Below are positions 49,045-58,036 of a stretch of 64,000 nt of DNA, in pieces. A program made the translations under genes and the position numbers. Under the pieces are notes generated by a model. That model did not search any database. It was not told the DNA's origin and saw only the letters and a program-made list of their open reading frames with translations. Source of the DNA: Acidobacteriaceae bacterium (GTDB lineage: Bacteria > Acidobacteriota > Terriglobia > Bryobacterales > Bryobacteraceae); contig JAFAYI010000033.1 of assembly GCA_019240475.1 (NCBI GenBank), positions 62,001 to 126,000 on the forward strand. Reading direction: 5' to 3'. Position 1 is the first letter of the stretch, and the number at the start of each line of letters is the position of its first letter.

Positions 49045-51345
49045 CTATGAGAAGGCGTGCTTGGGTCCGGCTGCCGAGGTGATACGCATCTGTTCGGCGG
49101 AACGGAAGAGGCAGAGCGCGAGAAACGCGACGATGGCGAGCATGGAGATAAGCGAAGCGATATCGGTCACGGCGAACTGCGTTTGGACGAGCATGGGGTT
49201 CGAGGCGAGGGTCGGAAGCAGCAGCATGAGCAGGATTTCGACGCCGCGGAACGCCAAGGCCCAATTACAGAAGCGCCACAGGGTTTGAGAAGCCGGCGGG
49301 AACTTGCGCCAGATTGCGATGGTCGCGATGAGTAGGCCGAGTATCCAGGCATGCAGCCCTTCGCGCGCGAGACCGGCGGAAGACATTCCCCAATAGACGA
49401 TGAAGATGGCGAGAGGGACGGCGAATACGAGAGAGAGATACGCAAAGGTTCGTTTCAGCGCGAGCCAGAAGGCTCGGAGGAAATAGGAGAAGAAGAACAG
49501 AATGCCGACGGCGAACGGAAGTGTGTTCCAGTACTGAAAGAAGAAGCGGATCAAGGGGGGAGAGGACCGATAGATGGAGCTGATTTCGCCGGTATCGCGA
49601 TGGAAGAGAAACAGGTTGAAAGGGAGCAGGGTGTTGAGGGCGGAATCGAGGCGGGAGAGGAGCCAGTTGGGGAGGGAGGGAGTTCGGCCGGCGGTCATTG
49701 AGACATAACTCAAAAAGAAATCCTGAGCGAAGTGGCCGCGGTTGAGGTATCGCCAGAGCAGGAGCCACAGGGCGGTTCCGAGCGCGAGAGCGGCCATTTG
49801 CCAAGCCGTTCGAGGGAGAGAGCGGCGAGGCCGCGAGAGGAAGGCGAGCGCCGCGACGGCAGGGAGCCAGAGCAGCGCGGAAGGATGCGCGAGATAGCCG
49901 AGGCCGATCAGGAGTCCGGCCCAGAAATAGTTTTCGCGCAAGGCGAGATAAGCGGCCAAGAGGACCAACGCGGCGGAGAGCAGCTTCGGCCAGGTGAAAT
50001 AGACCTCGTGAACGATGAATGGGGCAGTGGCGGCAACGAGGAACGCGAAGAAGGCCCAATCGCGCGGAAGCAAATAGGCGGCTAGGCCGAATACGGGAAT
50101 GAGGGCGCAGGCGGCGAGCACGATCATCGAAATGCGGAATGCCGCGAAGCCGCGAGAATCGAAGGGCTGCCAGGGGCCGTCGGGAAACGCCTGTTCGACT
50201 TGCACGGAGCTCGAAAGCACGAGGGGCGCAACGGCGAGCGAGGCAATAGGACCGCGACTCGAAAAATCCCAAGGGTAGTAGAAGTTCATCGCCAAGGGGC
50301 TGTGCGGCGCGGCTCTGAGGGCAATGAGCTGGACGCCGTGATAGGAGATGCGGCTGTCGGCTCTGCCGCCGGGCTCGAGGGTGCGGGAGATGCGGGCGGC
50401 GTACAACTCGCCGGCGGGGCCGAGCGAGTAGGTGGACTTGGCGACGCCAAGGCAGGCGAGCAGCAGGACGATGAGCAGGACGCGGCGCTCCAGGGGGCAG
50501 GCGAGCCTGGAGAGCGGGATGCGAGTGAAGGCGTAGCAGGCGGTGACGAGCACAATGGCGAGGCCGGCACGAGCGATCCAGCGCGGCTTGATGGCGTGTG
50601 GGCCGAACCAGGCGAGCAAACCGAGGAGCGCGGACAAGAGAATGCCCGGAACAGGGATCCAGATGAAGCCCAGGTTCGGCCAGCGGGCGCGAAGGAAGAG
50701 ACCGGGTGCGAGGAAGGCGGCGAAGGCGGCCGACAGGAGCAAGGGGATCATCAGGAGTTGTTTGGCGGTTGCCCAGTGGTCGGTTTGTTGGATGAGAAAG
50801 GGACCGGAGAAGCCGAGCCAGCCTTGGGAGGAAGTGGAGGCGGCGGCGGCGTGAATGCGGAAGCGCAGCGGTTTCGAGCCTCGCGGGAAGGCGACTTCGC
50901 GGACCCACCAGGATTCGCCGGGGACGAGCTCGGGCGGAATTTGGAGGCTCTCGATTGGGGAGGCTGGGGTTGTGTACTCGATGAACAAGCTGTTGCCGGG
51001 AGTGTTGAGGTAACCGGAGATATAGAGGGCGAAACGCGGCGGGGCGGGGTACCAGGGGCTGTAAACCGAGGCGGCGGGGGCGGGGGAAGACAGCAGAGAT
51101 CCATAAAAGGCGAGAGAGCCGCGATGGGGAGGAGGCGGGGTTGAGTAGTATACGGCATTGGGAGCGAAGCCGGTTCCTTGAAGGGCGGGTTCGCGGGGAT
51201 CGACCGGCTGAAGCGCGGAGATGTCGAGCGTGGGGCGGCGGATCTGAAGGCTGCCACCGGCGATGAGGAACAGCAGCGCGGCGATACAAATGGCGAGAGC
51301 AAGGCGATCGGGGGCGGTGAAACGGGGAGGATCGTTATGACCCAT
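49045..51345 (-). CDS. GT-C-like multi-spanning membrane protein with large N-terminal loop
   Basis: The start at 51345 is chosen because it lies eight bases past the upstream gene's stop; the product is about 766 residues. One helix (about 15-35) is followed by a loop of about 150 residues (beta-rich, with PWYPAPPRFALYISGYLNTP) and then at least ten helices. The segment YFTWPKLLSAALVLLAAYLA plus LLIGLGYLAHPSALLWLPAV is typical of GT39/GT83-like (PMT, ArnT) lipid-linked sugar transferases, which have a GT-C fold. The donor and acceptor are unknown. It probably forms an operon with the 783-residue protein upstream (8-base gap). Whether it transfers a sugar is inference from overall topology. 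Confidence 0.75.
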   Translation of the reverse strand: MGHNDPPRFTAPDRLALAICIAALLFLIAGGSLQIRRPTLDISALQPVDPREPALQGTGFAPNAVYYSTPPPPHRGSLAFYGSLLSSPAPAASVYSPWYPAPPRFALYISGYLNTPGNSLFIEYTTPASPIESLQIPPELVPGESWWVREVAFPRGSKPLRFRIHAAAASTSSQGWLGFSGPFLIQQTDHWATAKQLLMIPLLLSAAFAAFLAPGLFLRARWPNLGFIWIPVPGILLSALLGLLAWFGPHAIKPRWIARAGLAIVLVTACYAFTRIPLSRLACPLERRVLLIVLLLACLGVAKSTYSLGPAGELYAARISRTLEPGGRADSRISYHGVQLIALRAAPHSPLAMNFYYPWDFSSRGPIASLAVAPLVLSSSVQVEQAFPDGPWQPFDSRGFAAFRISMIVLAACALIPVFGLAAYLLPRDWAFFAFLVAATAPFIVHEVYFTWPKLLSAALVLLAAYLALRENYFWAGLLIGLGYLAHPSALLWLPAVAALAFLSRPRRSLPRTAWQMAALALGTALWLLLWRYLNRGHFAQDFFLSYVSMTAGRTPSLPNWLLSRLDSALNTLLPFNLFLFHRDTGEISSIYRSSPPLIRFFFQYWNTLPFAVGILFFFSYFLRAFWLALKRTFAYLSLVFAVPLAIFIVYWGMSSAGLAREGLHAWILGLLIATIAIWRKFPPASQTLWRFCNWALAFRGVEILLMLLLPTLASNPMLVQTQFAVTDIASLISMLAIVAFLALCLFRSAEQMRITSAAGPKHAFS

Positions 51346-51352
51346 TGAGGGG

Positions 51353-53704
51353 CTATGTTTTTCCCGTGGGCTTATCGGAGACCGCGCTCTTGACGATGTC
51401 GGCCGCAAAACCGATGGCGACGAGCGCGGCCGCCCCTTCGAGGACGTTCAGCTTTTCGACTTGAGCGCGAGCCGTCGCGAAGACGCCGACCAGCGCGAGG
51501 GCGAGGAGGAAGAACGTTCGGAGATTTTCGATCTGGGTCTCGCTGGTCCAGGCGGTTGGGAGAAAGCGCTTAAATCGATGCGGCTGTGGTTTGTCGTCTT
51601 CGATGCGAACGGAGCGGCTGATCGGTTTGGAAGCCCTAATCGGCTGGCCACCGATGTCGAAGATGTCTACGGAAACGGTGTGGTCGCCGGGGCTCTGAAA
51701 GCGATGGTAGACATCCCAACCGAATTGCGTTTCAGGAGTACGGGCGACCGGACCGGACGCGGTTTGATGGCCCTGCTCGAGGAACCGCCAAACGAGGGAC
51801 CATTCCTGGGTGGCGGCGACGTGGTTCAGGGCTTCACGGGTGAAGCGGAGCGAGTAGTGCACGGGGACACTGGGTTCGACGGGAGTCGGCACGGCGACGA
51901 TTCCGATCGAGGGAGGCTCTTTCACAACTTCTTCGACGAGCGTTTCCGAATAGAAGTCCTGGGCCATTTCCATGATCAGAACTCGCGCGACCTCGAGCGA
52001 CTCGTACGATTCGGTATTGAGGTAGGACAGAAACCTGTCGCGGTGAGCGGTCATTCGCTGAAGGGCAGGTGAAGCAGGCGTGGACCCAGCCGAAGAACCA
52101 GGGGGTGAGCACGGGTTGCCTCCGACGCGAATCATGAGCTCCTGAAGGCGGACCAAGAGGGTCACCTTAAGGGTCACCACATCGAAGTCGCGATACTGAG
52201 CCGGCTTGGCGGGGATGGTGAAGTTTTTCAATTCATCGAAGAGACCGCAGTATTGAGGATAAGCTTTTCGCAATTCGGCCAATGTTTTGTCCTTGAAAAG
52301 CTCCAGGCGGTTCTTGAAGATGGCTTCGAGATCCGGAATGGGTTTGTCGTTGCAAGCAGCGTCCAAGTACATGCCCGCGTCCTTGAGCGCGTCGTTCATG
52401 GCCTGTAACTCTTCGGGGGTGGTGAATCCGGACAGAAAAGGATGCAACACTCGATCGCACTTTTGCTCGGTAATTCTCATCAAGGTAGGAGGAAAGCCGG
52501 TTTGGAGGCGGCAGCGCGAGCCGGCGAGAATGTCCGCGGCCGAATAGGCGCAATCGATCCACCTGGAGCACATGTCGGCGGCGGATTGTACTTCGGCGAG
52601 CGGCGTAGAAGCGGCGGGAGACATTCGTATGACTGCTTTGAGGCGGTGGCGGCAGGAATCGACGGTCGCCTCAAGCACGGTGCGGGGCTGGGTGGGGAGG
52701 TTCTCATCAATGCCTCGGAGGCGAGTTTCCATATTGTTCAACTGCCGGTTGAGCTTGGCAACGGCGGCGGCATTCGGAATGAAGTAGCGGAAGAACAGGG
52801 AGGCGTACATGCCCAGAAGAATCAACAAGGCTGTCAGGACGATGTTGAATAGCTGCTGCCAGGGACTGGCGAGCAGCCGGAAACGCATCTTCAGTGGAAG
52901 CTGCCTGGGAGGTTGAGGCGACATGCCGGGGGCTGTCGCGGGTTGCAGTTGAAGGTAGCCATTGAGCACTTCGTCACGGAGCGTTCCGGCGCTGAGGATG
53001 AAATTCGTGCTAATCCCGGGCTTGAATTGCGCGGGGCCGAGATCGAGGTCGAGCTTGCCGTTGGGGGCGATTTGGGCGGTGAACTCCTGCGAACGCGCGC
53101 GCTCGGGAGCGATGAGGGACCATTTGAAAAAGTAAGTAGCGCGGTCGGCATTGGAGAGGATTAGCGAGGGGGCTTCGCCGGGCCCGAATACCGCCTCGGG
53201 GTTTGAGCCATCGATTTGAACCGCGAAGGGCGCAGGTTCTTTGATCGCGAGGAAGTTGCAGATGACGTCGGGGCCCAGTTTCAGTTGGGCTCGCGATTCG
53301 CCCACTTCCCAGACTTGCGAGAATACGATTTTGACGGGGAAATCTTCGCCCTGGGCGATAGGGGCGGAGGGAACTCCGGTAATGATGGCTTGAGAATTGA
53401 GCCGGTAACCCGGTTTTGCGGAGTCGGAGTCCGCATGGCAGAAATCGGTGACGGTTAGCGCACCTGGAGGTATGGTCAGGGGCTGGGGCTGCCTGTTCTC
53501 GAGCAACAGAGTTACGGTTCCATTGCTGGACTTGTCGATGGAAACCAGAAGTGGATCGATAGAAGCTTCGAGTTGAAGTTTTTTGGATGCAGGCTGCTGG
53601 TCGGCGCAGTCACCGGCCCCTAACTGCGCGTAAGAAGTGACGGCGCCGGTTGTAAGAGCCAGCATGATACATCCGACTAAGTTGACCGAGATGCCCGCGC
53701 GCAT
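51353..53704 (-). CDS. Large membrane-anchored protein of unknown family
   Basis: The 783-residue protein has a signal peptide (residues 1-26) and a periplasmic beta-rich region of about 250 residues (LQLEASIDPLLVSIDKSSNG, then VTLLLENRQPQPLTIPPGAL). A transmembrane helix follows (about 285-307: LFNIVLTALLILLGMYASLF), then a long helical region (about 315-610). After it comes a PKD-like beta region (about 620-720: WSLVWRFLEQGHQTASGPVA, then FGWDVYHRFQSPGDHTVSVD). Two C-terminal helices (about 735-780) close it. I do not recognise this domain combination. The helical part has several Cys. It lies upstream of a GT-C-like gene on the same strand, and divergent from the DUF3179 gene. Confidence 0.8.
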   Translation of the reverse strand: MRAGISVNLVGCIMLALTTGAVTSYAQLGAGDCADQQPASKKLQLEASIDPLLVSIDKSSNGTVTLLLENRQPQPLTIPPGALTVTDFCHADSDSAKPGYRLNSQAIITGVPSAPIAQGEDFPVKIVFSQVWEVGESRAQLKLGPDVICNFLAIKEPAPFAVQIDGSNPEAVFGPGEAPSLILSNADRATYFFKWSLIAPERARSQEFTAQIAPNGKLDLDLGPAQFKPGISTNFILSAGTLRDEVLNGYLQLQPATAPGMSPQPPRQLPLKMRFRLLASPWQQLFNIVLTALLILLGMYASLFFRYFIPNAAAVAKLNRQLNNMETRLRGIDENLPTQPRTVLEATVDSCRHRLKAVIRMSPAASTPLAEVQSAADMCSRWIDCAYSAADILAGSRCRLQTGFPPTLMRITEQKCDRVLHPFLSGFTTPEELQAMNDALKDAGMYLDAACNDKPIPDLEAIFKNRLELFKDKTLAELRKAYPQYCGLFDELKNFTIPAKPAQYRDFDVVTLKVTLLVRLQELMIRVGGNPCSPPGSSAGSTPASPALQRMTAHRDRFLSYLNTESYESLEVARVLIMEMAQDFYSETLVEEVVKEPPSIGIVAVPTPVEPSVPVHYSLRFTREALNHVAATQEWSLVWRFLEQGHQTASGPVARTPETQFGWDVYHRFQSPGDHTVSVDIFDIGGQPIRASKPISRSVRIEDDKPQPHRFKRFLPTAWTSETQIENLRTFFLLALALVGVFATARAQVEKLNVLEGAAALVAIGFAADIVKSAVSDKPTGKT

Positions 53705-53773
53705 GGATCAATAGCGTAGACGAGGGGGAGTTACATTGTCAAGGCTAGGCGGCGCATTTGATAGTGTAGACAG

Positions 53774-55015
53774 ATGCCGTTTTCAGGGGCGCGGCGTCTG
53801 AATTTAGCGCTTGTGGCGGCGCTGGCGCTTGCGTCGATCGCGTGTTTCGCGTATCCGCTTTACGTGATATGGCCGTTTCGTTACCAAGGGCCGCGAGAGT
53901 TGGCGGCGGCGCTGTTTGTGCTTCGAATAGGGCCGTGGGCATCGGTTGTTTGCGCGCTGGTTTGCGCGGGGCTGGCAGCCTATGCGTGGCCACAGACGCG
54001 AGGCTGGATGCGGCGGGGAGTCTTGTTGGCATGCGCCGCGCTGGCAGTGGCGGGCGCGTGGCTTGCGCGATTCAATCTGTATGAGCAGCTGATGTTCCAC
54101 CCGATTCGGAACGTGCAAGCGCAGGCGGGCGGGAGCGCGCATGTGGACGCGGACGATATGGTTCTGGCGGTGAAGGTGGACCAGGCTAGCCGGGCGTATC
54201 CGATTCGCGAGATCGCCTACCACCACGTTGTCAACGATACGCTGGCGGGCGAGCCGATCGTGGCCACGTATTGAACGCTCTGTCACACCGGTCTGGTGTG
54301 GAAGCGAGAGGCGAAGGGAATCGTGTTCACCTTTCACCTGGCGGGCATCAACAATCAAAATTTTTTGATGCGCGACGATCAGACAGGCACTTACTGGCAG
54401 CAGATCAGCGGGCGCGCGATAGCGGGGCCATTGGCGGGAACGCAGTTAGAAGCCGTCCATAGCGACGAGCTGACGTTCGCGGCGTGGCGGAGCGAGGCGC
54501 CGGACGGAACGGTATTAAAGCCGGTGAGCGGGGACGCCGCGCATTACGAAGCCAAGGATTGGGATGTCCGCATGGCGAGCGTGCCGACGGTAATCGATTT
54601 TCCATCGACCGGCATTCCATCGCGCGAACTGATGCTCGGGGTGGAGGCGTTTGGCGCGAGCCGCGCGTATCCGGTGGAGCGAATACTTGCCGAGAAACTG
54701 GCGGAGGATCGAGTGGGGAGCGAGCCTGTGCTGGTGGTGGTAGGAGCGGACGGCAAATCGATGCGGGTATTTCGCGCGCGTTTGCGGGGCGGCGAGGCGG
54801 CGCCGGAGTACTATCGCAAGCTTGAGACGACGCAGGCGCGGTCGGCGCACATGCCATTGTTCATGGACGCGGCCACGGGCAGCGAGTGGGCTTTCGACGG
54901 ATGCGCGGTCTCGGGGAAGCTGGCGGGCCAATGCCTGCAGCCAGTTCCGGCGCTGAAAGATTACTGGTTCGACTGGCGCAATTATCATCCGGACACGACC
55001 GTTTACCATCGTTAG
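53774..55015 (+). CDS. DUF3179 membrane protein with in-frame UGA (candidate selenoprotein)
   Basis: From the ATG at 53774 the frame reads to a TGA at 54272-54274 and continues in the same frame to a TAG at 55013-55015, giving 413 codons with the TGA as codon 167. Three N-terminal helices (about 10-30, 40-70, 80-97) precede a DUF3179 domain. Before the TGA: SRAYPIREIAYHHVVNDTLA, GEPIVATY. After it: TLCHTGLVW, NNQNFLMRDDQTGTYWQQIS and GRAIAGPLAGTQLEAV. DUF3179 normally has TYCxLC here, so the TGA replaces the first Cys, and U167-x-x-C170 would be a redox-type motif. A SECIS-like hairpin follows at once. The alternative is a nonsense mutation or read error (TGA for TGC/TGT). No function is established for DUF3179. 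The second half alone would lack the domain's start. Confidence 0.8.
54272..54313 (+). promoter_or_regulatory. Candidate bacterial SECIS element after the in-frame UGA
   Basis: After the TGA (54272-54274) come 15 bases and then the loop GGTCT (54290-54294), closed by CACACC (54284-54289) and GGTGTG (54295-54300), a perfect 6-bp stem. A lower stem pairs CGCTCT (54276-54281) with AGAGGCG (54307-54313), with one bulged G at 54311, across an internal loop. Bacterial SECIS elements are hairpins just downstream of the UGA with G in the first loop positions; the E. coli fdhF loop also begins GGUC. The structure is read directly; SelB binding is inferred. It lies fully inside the coding frame. Confidence 0.68.
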
Positions 55016-55035
55016 CGGCGAGGCAGTGGCAGGGG

Positions 55036-55626
55036 CTACAGGCCGAGTTCCGCGGAGGGGAGGACTTCGGCCTTGAGCATGTTCTTCATGTGGTCGAGGG
55101 CGAATTCATGCTCGCGAGCGTTGCATGCGGCGACGCAGTCGGCGGGGACGGCGATTTCGAGATCGCGCATATAGGCGTCGTTGGCGGTGAACAGCACGCA
55201 ACTGTTGGTGGAGACGCCGGTGAGGATCAGGCGGCGGGTTCCGAAGTGTTTCAAGAGCAGCTCTAGAGGCGTTTGATAGAAGCCCGAGTGCTTGGGTTTG
55301 AGCACGAAGTAATCGCAGGGGCCGGGGACGAGCTGTTCGACGAAGGGGCGGCCGCGCACGTCGCCGAGGCAGTGTTGAACGATATCGGCGAACTTCGATT
55401 GCCAGCGGCCGAAGTTGTCGTTGATGTAGACGGCGGGAATGCCGGCGGCGCGGGCGCGCTCTTTGAGGGCGGCGATGCGGGGGGCGATGGGGAGAGCTTG
55501 GGCGAAGAGTTCGTCGCCGCGGGGGAATTCGAAGTCGTTGACGAGGTCGATTAGCAGGAGGGCGGTTTCGTGGGAATCGGGCGCGCTGCCGTGCAGGTCA
55601 TGCAGTTTGCCCGGCTGGGTGGTCAC
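55036..55626 (-). CDS. Isochorismatase-family cysteine hydrolase
   Basis: The 196-residue cytoplasmic enzyme shows the family triad: Asp in ALLLIDLVNDFEFPRG (about residue 27), Lys in YFVLKPKHSGFYQTP (about residue 110) and Cys in LILTGVSTNSCVLFTANDAY (about residue 143), with the usual cis-peptide region before the Cys. Relatives cleave isochorismate, nicotinamide or N-carbamoyl substrates; the exact substrate is open. A GTG start at 55626 is used. It is convergent with the DUF3179 gene and downstream of the MFS/spermidine-synthase-like gene on the same strand with 9 bases between, so it may be in that operon. Confidence 0.92.
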   Translation of the reverse strand: MTTQPGKLHDLHGSAPDSHETALLLIDLVNDFEFPRGDELFAQALPIAPRIAALKERARAAGIPAVYINDNFGRWQSKFADIVQHCLGDVRGRPFVEQLVPGPCDYFVLKPKHSGFYQTPLELLLKHFGTRRLILTGVSTNSCVLFTANDAYMRDLEIAVPADCVAACNAREHEFALDHMKNMLKAEVLPSAELGL

Positions 55627-55635
55627 GCTATTAAT

Positions 55636-58032
55636 TTAACCGGCGAGAGTGGCGGGGGCGGGGGCGCGCAAGGGCGATGAGAGGACGCTGAATAAAGCAG
55701 CGATATAGAACGCGCCGCCGATGACGATGGTGAGGTTCAGGCCGAGATAGATGGCGAGAAACATGGCGGCGGCGGAGCCCATAACGCTGGAGGCGGCGTT
55801 GGTGGCCCAGGCCCAGCGGATGGAGGCGGGCATAACGCGTTCGAGCAGGCCGAGGCCGGTGGGGAAAGGCATGCCCATGAGGAAGCCGGCGGGGGCGACG
55901 ATGGCGACAGTGATGAGCACTTTGAGCGGGAAGGGAAGCGCGACTCCGCTTTCGGCGATGGGGGTGACGAGCAAGGCGAGCGAGAAGACGGCGGCGGCGA
56001 TGAGGGCCAGCACCCAGATGAGGCGGCGAGGCTGGCGACGGATGAGGCGGTTGCTCGCGAAACTGCCGAAGCCGCTGGCGAGCACCATCGAGAAGATGAT
56101 GACGGTGAGCGCGTAAGTGGGGTGGCCGAGGAACAGGACGAATTTTTGAATGAGCGCGACTTGTATGAGGATATAGCCGGCGCCGATGAATAAGAAAAAG
56201 AACAGGGCTTTGAGGGCGCCGGGAGCGCGCGGAAGACGATGGCGGAGCAGCAGCGGCGGCAGGGCGAGGATGACGAGCGTGGCGGCGATGCTGATGACGA
56301 TCAAGGCGAACAGGATGGGCAGGACGGCGTTGATCTTATAGTCCTCGCTTGCCGAGGAAGCGCGCGAAAGATAGTGCCACAGATCGCGGGGCTGCACGGT
56401 GTAGAAGAAGAAGGGACGATTGTCGGAGACGGGGCGGATGTCGAACGGGTAGGACGAGTAGAAGCGCTGGAGGTTGGTTGTCAACAGAAGTTGACGGAAG
56501 GGCGTTTCGACGGGCGTCCCCGGTAGGTAGACGACCTGCATCTTCGCGGTGGCGGCGGCGGATTGGATGCGGGAGATATCGGCGGCGCTGAAGGGAGAGC
56601 GCGAGACGAGAATCGTATCCTGAGAGCCCCAGCCTTCTAGGCGCTGGAGGTCTTCGCGGACGACAGCGACGTGGCGCGAGGGGTCGCGCCGGCCCATTTG
56701 TTCGAGGGCGGCGCGGGCGAGCGAGACGATGCGGAGAGATTCGCGAGGCGGGTCGAAGCCCCAGCGCGTGAAGGCCATGAGGCCGTCGTCGGTGAGGTGA
56801 GAGAGATAGTCGAGGAAGGCGTTGGTGGTGTAGAGATTATTTTCCGAGAGCGCGAAGGCGCCGGCGGCGGTGGAAGCCCAGGTATCGACGAGCGTGGCCT
56901 GGAGGACCTGGTAGCGCTCGCGGGAACGGCGGACGAAGGAGCGGCCGTCTTCGACGACGATTTTGACTTCGGGGCGGAGATAGAGGCGATTGCTGTACTG
57001 CGGGAATTTGGTCCGCATGATGGTGGTGGCGATGATGGGATTGATCTCGACACCGGTGACGTCTTTGCTGCCGGAGGCGAGGGCTCGGGAGACGTCCCAT
57101 CCGCCTCCGGGGCCGATGACGAGCGTCTTGGCGGCGGGCCGGAGCAGATAGGGAAAGCCGGGGCCATGGTAGGCGAGATCGAAGCGCTCGGCGGGGGAGA
57201 GTTTCGCGAAGTCGAAGCGGGCGACCCCGGTGGCCGCATCGGCGTCGATGACGATGCTTTTCATGTCGCGGCCGGGCTCGGGCTTGAGGGCGATGCGAGA
57301 GAAGCTGTTCCATTGAACGAACTCTTCGTCGCGGATCTGTTTGCCCTTGGCAAACTTGACGTCGATGAGGAAGAATTTGGAGTTGTAAGTGATGAGGGCG
57401 ACAAGCGCCAGGCCGAACAGGACGGAGGCCACGCGGCCGCGGGGGGCGCGCGCGAGGTGGAACCAGATGGCGGCGGAGACGGCGAAGAGCACGGCGGCGA
57501 CAAGGATGGTATTGGGGCCGCCGACCCAGTTCAGGAGCGGCACTAGCGCGAGGCATCCGGCGGCGGCGCCGGTGAGATCGAAGAAGTAGACGCGACTGAC
57601 GGAGCGAATGGTATCGGCGATGACGAGGGAGAGAATGGCGCCCGAGAGGACGAAGGGGATGGCGGCGGCGAAATAGGCGGCGAGCAGGCCGGCGGTATCG
57701 AGGTTGCCGGTTCGCGTGAGCAGAAAGAAAGAGCACAGGACGATGGCGAGCGCGTTGGCGGCGGCGAGCATTCCGGTCTTGGCGAAGAGAGGCCAGCGCC
57801 AGGAAGCGACTACATACGAGAAGACGCCGCCCGCGCCGAGGCCGAAGAGCGCGATGGAGATGGCGAGAAACGCGAAGTGATAGAAATACACGACCGAGAA
57901 GACGCGGGTGAGCGCGAGTTCAAGGAGGAGGGTGGCGAGCGAGGTGCTTGCGACACCGAAGTAGATTTGAGGCCAGTGGCGTTTACCTGCGCCGCGTGCG
58001 GTTTCGGGAGCCAAGGTATCGAGGGAAGGCAA
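55636..58032 (-). CDS. Membrane protein with embedded spermidine-synthase-like domain
   Basis: The 798-residue protein has N-terminal helices (about seven between residues 20 and 225), a spermidine-synthase-like Rossmann domain (about 280-440) with TLVIGPGGGWDVSRALASGS, VTGVEINPIIATTIM and VVEDGRSFVRRSRERYQVLQ, and C-terminal helices (about 560-790). Such fused 'MFS/spermidine synthase' proteins are common in soil bacteria, and no activity is established for them to my knowledge. The synthase-like part keeps the Gly-rich nucleotide-binding loop. The start is TTG at 58032, four bases past the wecB stop. Aminopropyl transfer on a membrane substrate is speculation. Confidence 0.87.
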   Translation of the reverse strand: MPSLDTLAPETARGAGKRHWPQIYFGVASTSLATLLLELALTRVFSVVYFYHFAFLAISIALFGLGAGGVFSYVVASWRWPLFAKTGMLAAANALAIVLCSFFLLTRTGNLDTAGLLAAYFAAAIPFVLSGAILSLVIADTIRSVSRVYFFDLTGAAAGCLALVPLLNWVGGPNTILVAAVLFAVSAAIWFHLARAPRGRVASVLFGLALVALITYNSKFFLIDVKFAKGKQIRDEEFVQWNSFSRIALKPEPGRDMKSIVIDADAATGVARFDFAKLSPAERFDLAYHGPGFPYLLRPAAKTLVIGPGGGWDVSRALASGSKDVTGVEINPIIATTIMRTKFPQYSNRLYLRPEVKIVVEDGRSFVRRSRERYQVLQATLVDTWASTAAGAFALSENNLYTTNAFLDYLSHLTDDGLMAFTRWGFDPPRESLRIVSLARAALEQMGRRDPSRHVAVVREDLQRLEGWGSQDTILVSRSPFSAADISRIQSAAATAKMQVVYLPGTPVETPFRQLLLTTNLQRFYSSYPFDIRPVSDNRPFFFYTVQPRDLWHYLSRASSASEDYKINAVLPILFALIVISIAATLVILALPPLLLRHRLPRAPGALKALFFFLFIGAGYILIQVALIQKFVLFLGHPTYALTVIIFSMVLASGFGSFASNRLIRRQPRRLIWVLALIAAAVFSLALLVTPIAESGVALPFPLKVLITVAIVAPAGFLMGMPFPTGLGLLERVMPASIRWAWATNAASSVMGSAAAMFLAIYLGLNLTIVIGGAFYIAALFSVLSSPLRAPAPATLAG

Positions 58033-58036
58033 GTTT

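Noticed and set aside
49265..51289. 674-codon open frame on the minus strand in another frame
   Set aside because: It lies inside the 49045-51345 gene, is extremely rich in Arg, Pro and Leu and has no domain or start signal; it is a composition shadow of the real frame.
54296..55015. Independent gene starting at GTG 54296
   Set aside because: The DUF3179 domain begins upstream in the same frame and only one TGA separates the halves, so a separate gene is unlikely.
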